Assembly: GCA_021604925.1 (NCBI GenBank)
Contig: BQJX01000050.1
Span: 1-10,271, forward strand
Origin: Gemmatimonadota bacterium
GTDB taxonomy: Bacteria; ARS69
Reading direction: 5' to 3'
Length of the DNA: 10,271 bases
Both the position numbers and the translations under genes were made by a program. Under the pieces are notes generated by a model. The model did no database searches. It saw only the letters and a program-made list of their open reading frames with translations, and was not told where the DNA came from. This document shows positions 7,495 to 10,271 of this stretch, one piece after another. Position 1 is the stretch's first letter. Each line of letters opens with the position of its first letter.

Positions 7495-9183
7495 TTAGTC
7501 GGCCGCGGTCTCCCGAAGCACTTCCTCCGGGGTGGTATCCCCGAGAAGCATCTTGCGTAGAGAATCCTGCCGGAGGGTCAACATCCCCTCCTCGACTGCG
7601 GCCTTCTTCAACTCCGCAGTGGAACAACGATCGAGAATCATCTTCCGGACTCCGCTCGACAGCCGGAACACCTCGTAGATGCCGGTCCGTCCCTTGTAGC
7701 CGGTGCTGTGGCAGTCGTTGCAGCCGACCGCCTTGTAGATCTTGGAGCCGTTCAGCCGCTCCGGCTCCAGTTGCAACTCCTTCAGGAGTTCCTCGTGCGG
7801 CTCGGTCTCCTCGCGGCAGTTCTGGCACACCCGCCGCAGGAGCCGCTGCGCGACGATGCAGTTCACCGACGAGGACACCAGGAACGGCGCCACTCCCATG
7901 TCGATCAATCGATCGACGGACGACGGGGCATCGTTCGTATGGAGCGTGGACAGCACCAGGTGACCGGTCAGGGCGGCCTTGACCGCAATGGCGCCCGTTT
8001 CCAGATCCCGGATCTCACCAACCATGATGATGTTCGGATCCTGCCGCAGGAACGACTTCAGGGCGGCGGCGAACGAGAGGCCGATGGCCTCGTTCACGTT
8101 GACCTGGTTGATGCCGGCGAGGTTGTACTCCACCGGATCCTCCGCGGTCATGATGTTGGTATCCACCTTGTTGATCTTGGAGATCGCCGAGTAGAGCGTG
8201 GTGGTCTTTCCGGAACCGGTGGGCCCCGTGACCAGGACCATGCCGTACGGACTGGCGATGGCGTGCATGAACCGGCTCAGCGCTTCGGGCTGGAAGCCGA
8301 ACGTCTCCAGGTTCACGTTCAGGTTGGACTGGTCCAGGATCCGCATCACGATCTTTTCGCCGTAGATCACCGGCAGCGTGGACACGCGGAGATCGATCTT
8401 CCGGTTCTGGATCAGGATCTTGATCCGGCCGTCCTGGGGAACCCGCTTTTCCGCGATATCGAGCTCCGCCATGAGCTTCAGGCGGGACGTGATGGGCGCC
8501 TTCATCCGCAGCGGCGGACTCGGGAGCTCGTACAGGGCGCCGTCCTGGCGCAGACGAACGCGGATGTGCTTCTCGAACGGCTCGATGTGGATATCCGAGG
8601 CGCGCCGCGTGACCGCTTCGGCCAACAGCGAGTTCACGTACTTGATGACGGGGGCGTCGTTCTCGCCTCCGAACGCGTCATCCTCGTCGGCATCCTCCAC
8701 CACCTCGACGCCGGCGCCGTCCTCCATGTCCTTCATGATGTCGTTCAGCGCGTTCGCTGTGCCGTAGAAGCGGTCGATCGTCTTCTTGATCGCGCTCTCG
8801 GCGGCAACGACCGGCTGGACTTCCAGGCCCACGATGAACTTGATGTCGTCGATGGCGTAGAGGTTCAGCGGGTCGGCCATGGCCAACGTGAGGGTGCGGC
8901 CCACCTTGCGGATGGGAATCGCGAACGACTTCGTGGCCACGTCGGCCGGGAGCAGGTCCACGGACGCCTTGTCCACGTCGAAGCTCAGGAGATCCACGGC
9001 CGGCATGTCGTAGATGCGCGACAGCACGGTCAGCAGGTCACCCTCGGACATGACCCCGAGCTTGACGAGGCACGTGTCCAATGGATCCCCGCTCGACTTC
9101 TGCTGGTTCTTTACCTGCTCCAGCTGCGCCGAGGTGATGACCTCGTTCTCCAACAGGAGAGTTTCGAGCCGATCGTTCGCCAA
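7495..9183 (-). CDS. pilB: Type IV pilus assembly ATPase (extension motor)
   Basis: This 562-residue cytoplasmic ATPase of the GspE/PilB family powers pilus extension. An N-terminal GspE/MshE-N type domain spans about 1-140. An acidic linker (about 150-176, rich in Asp and Glu) follows, then the PAS-like N2 domain with RRASDIHIEPFE (193-204). The motor carries Walker A GPTGSGKTT (320-328), the Asp box AEDPVEY (347-353), Walker B IIMVGEIRD (385-393) and the His box HLVLSTLHT (408-416). The zinc-binding tetracysteine C453-x2-C456 ... C488-x2-C491 is intact. The start is TTG at 9181-9183, supported by GGGAAGGA ending five bases before it. It follows the ComEA-like gene after 13 bp, so the two are probably co-transcribed. 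Confidence 0.95.
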   Translation of the reverse strand: MANDRLETLLLENEVITSAQLEQVKNQQKSSGDPLDTCLVKLGVMSEGDLLTVLSRIYDMPAVDLLSFDVDKASVDLLPADVATKSFAIPIRKVGRTLTLAMADPLNLYAIDDIKFIVGLEVQPVVAAESAIKKTIDRFYGTANALNDIMKDMEDGAGVEVVEDADEDDAFGGENDAPVIKYVNSLLAEAVTRRASDIHIEPFEKHIRVRLRQDGALYELPSPPLRMKAPITSRLKLMAELDIAEKRVPQDGRIKILIQNRKIDLRVSTLPVIYGEKIVMRILDQSNLNVNLETFGFQPEALSRFMHAIASPYGMVLVTGPTGSGKTTTLYSAISKINKVDTNIMTAEDPVEYNLAGINQVNVNEAIGLSFAAALKSFLRQDPNIIMVGEIRDLETGAIAVKAALTGHLVLSTLHTNDAPSSVDRLIDMGVAPFLVSSSVNCIVAQRLLRRVCQNCREETEPHEELLKELQLEPERLNGSKIYKAVGCNDCHSTGYKGRTGIYEVFRLSSGVRKMILDRCSTAELKKAAVEEGMLTLRQDSLRKMLLGDTTPEEVLRETAAD

Positions 9184-9196
9184 GTCGATCCTTCCC

Positions 9197-9562
9197 CTAT
9201 TCCCCGGTACGGAATCGTTCCACCGTCACGAAAGGCCGAAGCCTCTCCACCGTCTTCGGCCCGATCCCGCGCACTTCTGCGAGTTCTTCCACCGTTCGAA
9301 ACGGGCCCTGCTGACGACGCTCGACAATCGCGCGCGCCTTGGCAGGGCCAATCCCGGGCAACTCGGACAGAAGCTCCACCGACGCGTCGTTCAGATCGAT
9401 CGGGAAGAAGTCCACTACCACGACTTCCGCGCTTCGATCCGCTGCCCCGTTCAACGGGGCGGACGACGCCGTCTCGGCTTCCTCGCGACCGTCACGCGGC
9501 CACGATCCGAGCAGAATGCCCACGGCCAGAAAGACCAGGACGTTTCGTTCCTCGCGGGTCAC
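9197..9562 (-). CDS. ComEA-like helix-hairpin-helix protein, membrane-anchored
   Basis: This small protein of 121 residues has a single N-terminal hydrophobic segment (about 7-20, NVLVFLAVGILLG). It probably anchors the rest in the periplasm. A low-complexity linker (about 24-45) leads to a ComEA-type double helix-hairpin-helix DNA-binding domain (about 55-115). That domain contains IDLNDASVELLSELPGIGP, the hairpins LPGIGPAKA and VRGIGPKTV, and FRTVEELAEV between them. In ComEA proteins this fold binds incoming double-stranded DNA during transformation. The GTG start has GGAGGT eight bases upstream. As the first gene before pilB it could link pili to DNA uptake. The fold is clear, but the function is inferred. 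Other small HhH proteins of unknown role share this fold. Confidence 0.85.
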   Translation of the reverse strand: MTREERNVLVFLAVGILLGSWPRDGREEAETASSAPLNGAADRSAEVVVVDFFPIDLNDASVELLSELPGIGPAKARAIVERRQQGPFRTVEELAEVRGIGPKTVERLRPFVTVERFRTGE

Positions 9563-9831
9563 GGAGAACCACCTCCGGGCCCACTTGGCACACCATCACT
9601 TTCCCGGTATCGGAGACACACCTCTCCCCCTTGACTGCCAAGAAAGGCGAAACTTGCTAGATTTGAATAACTTCCCAGTTTCCGCCAAACTTCACGCGGA
9701 TTGCCGGGCGGGGAGTCACGGCCCGGGGAGGCTGGGGAGGCTCGGAGAGCAAATCGGGGAGTTTGGGCTACGGTTTGAAGCGGGGGCCGGTGGCCGGGCC
9801 TCACGCAGAAGCCCCGCCGGCCGGTTCCGGG
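9563..9831. other. Intergenic region upstream of the pilus cluster
   Basis: This 269-bp stretch must hold the promoter for the pilus cluster and the 3' end signal of the guanylyltransferase gene. Next to the guanylyltransferase stop (about 9780-9826) it is very GC-rich with imperfect hairpin potential (GCGGGG at 9780-9785 against CCCCGC at 9812-9817), but it lacks a T-tract. A GGGGAGGCT direct repeat lies around 9724-9741. An AT-richer patch at about 9640-9690 is the most promoter-like part. I found no convincing minus-strand -35/-10 pair there. Confidence 0.5.
9631..9665 (+). promoter_or_regulatory. Candidate plus-strand promoter
   Basis: The plus strand has TTGACT (9631-9636), and 21 bases after it TAGATTTG (9658-9665), preceded by TGC like an extended -10 element. 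TAGATTTG fits the TAnnTTTG -7 element of Bacteroidetes-type promoters, with TTG 24 bases upstream, slightly beyond the usual spacing. For a classical sigma-70 promoter the 21-base spacing is too long. It points away from the pilus cluster into DNA with no plus-strand gene, towards the 3' end of the guanylyltransferase gene. This is weak evidence, and chance similarity in the only AT-rich patch is possible. Confidence 0.25.
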
Positions 9832-10271
9832 CTACAGCAGGTCCTGGCGCCCGGCCTTCTCCAGTGCTTCGACCACCTTTTTGACCCCCTGGGCATCGTG
9901 CTTGGAGCAGATGAGCAATGCGTCCGGGCAATCCACCACGACCAGGTCCTTCACGCCCACCACCGCCGTGAAGCGGGAGTTGGCCTGGACCAGGCAACCC
10001 GAAGAGTCCACCGCGAGCGCGTCCCCTTCCAGCGCGTTGCCACGGCCGTCGGACGGCAGCACCTCGGCGAGGGCGTCCCACGATCCCACATCCGACCACG
10101 GGAAGTCGGCCGGCACCACGAACACGTTGTCCGACGGTTCCAGAACCGCGTAGTCCACCGAGATCGAAGTGAGCGCGGCGTAGCCGGCCTGCAGCGCCGA
10201 CTCGCGATCCACGGAATCGGCGATGCGTCGGCACTCCGCGGTCATCTCGGGGTGATGCTTGGACAGCTCCT
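9832..10271 (-). CDS. manC: Mannose-1-phosphate guanylyltransferase, C-terminal part (partial)
   Basis: The reading frame enters from the right edge and ends at TAG (9832-9834), giving 146 codons including the stop. The first visible residues are ELSKHHPEMTAECRRIA. The segment SISVDYAVLEPSDNVFVVPA and the following DFPWSDVGSWDALAEVLP are hallmark sequences of GDP-mannose pyrophosphorylases, which make GDP-mannose from mannose-1-phosphate and GTP for polysaccharide synthesis. VVGVKDLVVVDCPDALLIC follows in the left-handed helix region. The protein ends soon afterwards with KAGRQDLL. It is therefore the short monofunctional form, without the C-terminal phosphomannose isomerase domain of bifunctional ManC/AlgA. 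A Met at 10243-10245 is internal and not the start. No functional tie to the pilus genes is evident beyond being neighbours. Confidence 0.9.
   Translation of the reverse strand, partial: ELSKHHPEMTAECRRIADSVDRESALQAGYAALTSISVDYAVLEPSDNVFVVPADFPWSDVGSWDALAEVLPSDGRGNALEGDALAVDSSGCLVQANSRFTAVVGVKDLVVVDCPDALLICSKHDAQGVKKVVEALEKAGRQDLL

Noticed and set aside
3482..7498. Very long plus-strand open frame (1338 codons) opposite pilS, pilC and pilT
   Set aside because: Its translation is low-complexity, rich in His, Arg, Gln and Gly, with no recognisable domain. It is the expected artefact of codon bias in GC-rich minus-strand genes that are clearly real. The same applies to the long plus-strand frames at 2400-4028 and 7708-9660.
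7478..7828. In-frame N-terminal extension of pilT back into pilB
   Set aside because: The extension is an Arg/Gly/Ala-rich shadow of pilB. The ATG at 7475-7477 has a perfect AGGAGG and gives the standard PilT length.
9559..9804. 81-codon minus-strand frame ending in a GTGA overlap with the ComEA-like gene
   Set aside because: The overlap looks like translational coupling, but the product is Pro/Gly/Ser/Arg-rich with no recognisable domain. It covers the likely promoter region of the cluster.
9760..9831. Possible structured RNA or terminator after the guanylyltransferase gene
   Set aside because: GC-rich pairing is present but imperfect, with no T-tract and no match to the SRP RNA, tmRNA or tRNA consensus elements I looked for.

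Overview
The window is a GC-rich bacterial chromosomal segment. It carries a nearly complete type IV pilus (T4P) locus, with every confident gene on the minus strand. I infer a Gram-negative-type bacterium outside the well-studied Proteobacteria. The gene order pilB-pilT-pilC-pilS-pilR-pilA followed by an ABC transporter is the order known from Myxococcus and Geobacter. The pilin body resembles those I associate with candidate phyla such as Eisenbacteria and Latescibacteria. That placement is a recollection-based inference and not something the sequence proves.

Layout in transcription order (right to left): (1) The C-terminal part of a mannose-1-phosphate guanylyltransferase enters at the right edge and ends at 9832. 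(2) A 269-bp gap follows, with GC-rich structure near the guanylyltransferase stop and an AT-richer patch at about 9640-9690. (3) Next is a tight cluster: a membrane-anchored ComEA-like helix-hairpin-helix protein, pilB (extension ATPase, TTG start), pilT (retraction ATPase), pilC (platform protein), pilS (six-TM PAS histidine kinase, GTG start) and pilR (NtrC-type sigma-54 activator). Gaps are 6-18 bp, and pilS and pilR overlap by 22 bp. A strong intrinsic terminator at 1992-2028 closes the cluster. (4) A 363-bp intergenic region holds a near-consensus sigma-54 promoter (1754-1769) and an upstream inverted repeat suited to an activator site. These serve the major pilin gene pilA (1227-1691), which has its own terminator (1170-1200). 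(5) An ABC-2-type exporter ATPase follows, in the position of Myxococcus pilH. A 4-bp GTGA overlap leads to the first codons of the next gene, probably its permease, cut by the left edge.

How it works together: PilB and PilT power pilus extension and retraction through PilC. PilS and PilR sense a cue (in model bacteria, pilin in the inner membrane) and activate pilA through sigma-54 RNA polymerase, and the matching promoter lies directly after the regulator genes. The ComEA-like DNA-binding protein at the head of the cluster suggests a link between pili and DNA uptake. The PilH-like ABC system may assist pilus biogenesis, as reported for Myxococcus. I see no mobile elements, CRISPR arrays, tRNAs or rRNAs. 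This is a well-preserved version of a known system. The regulatory module around pilA and the ComEA-like first gene are its most interesting parts.
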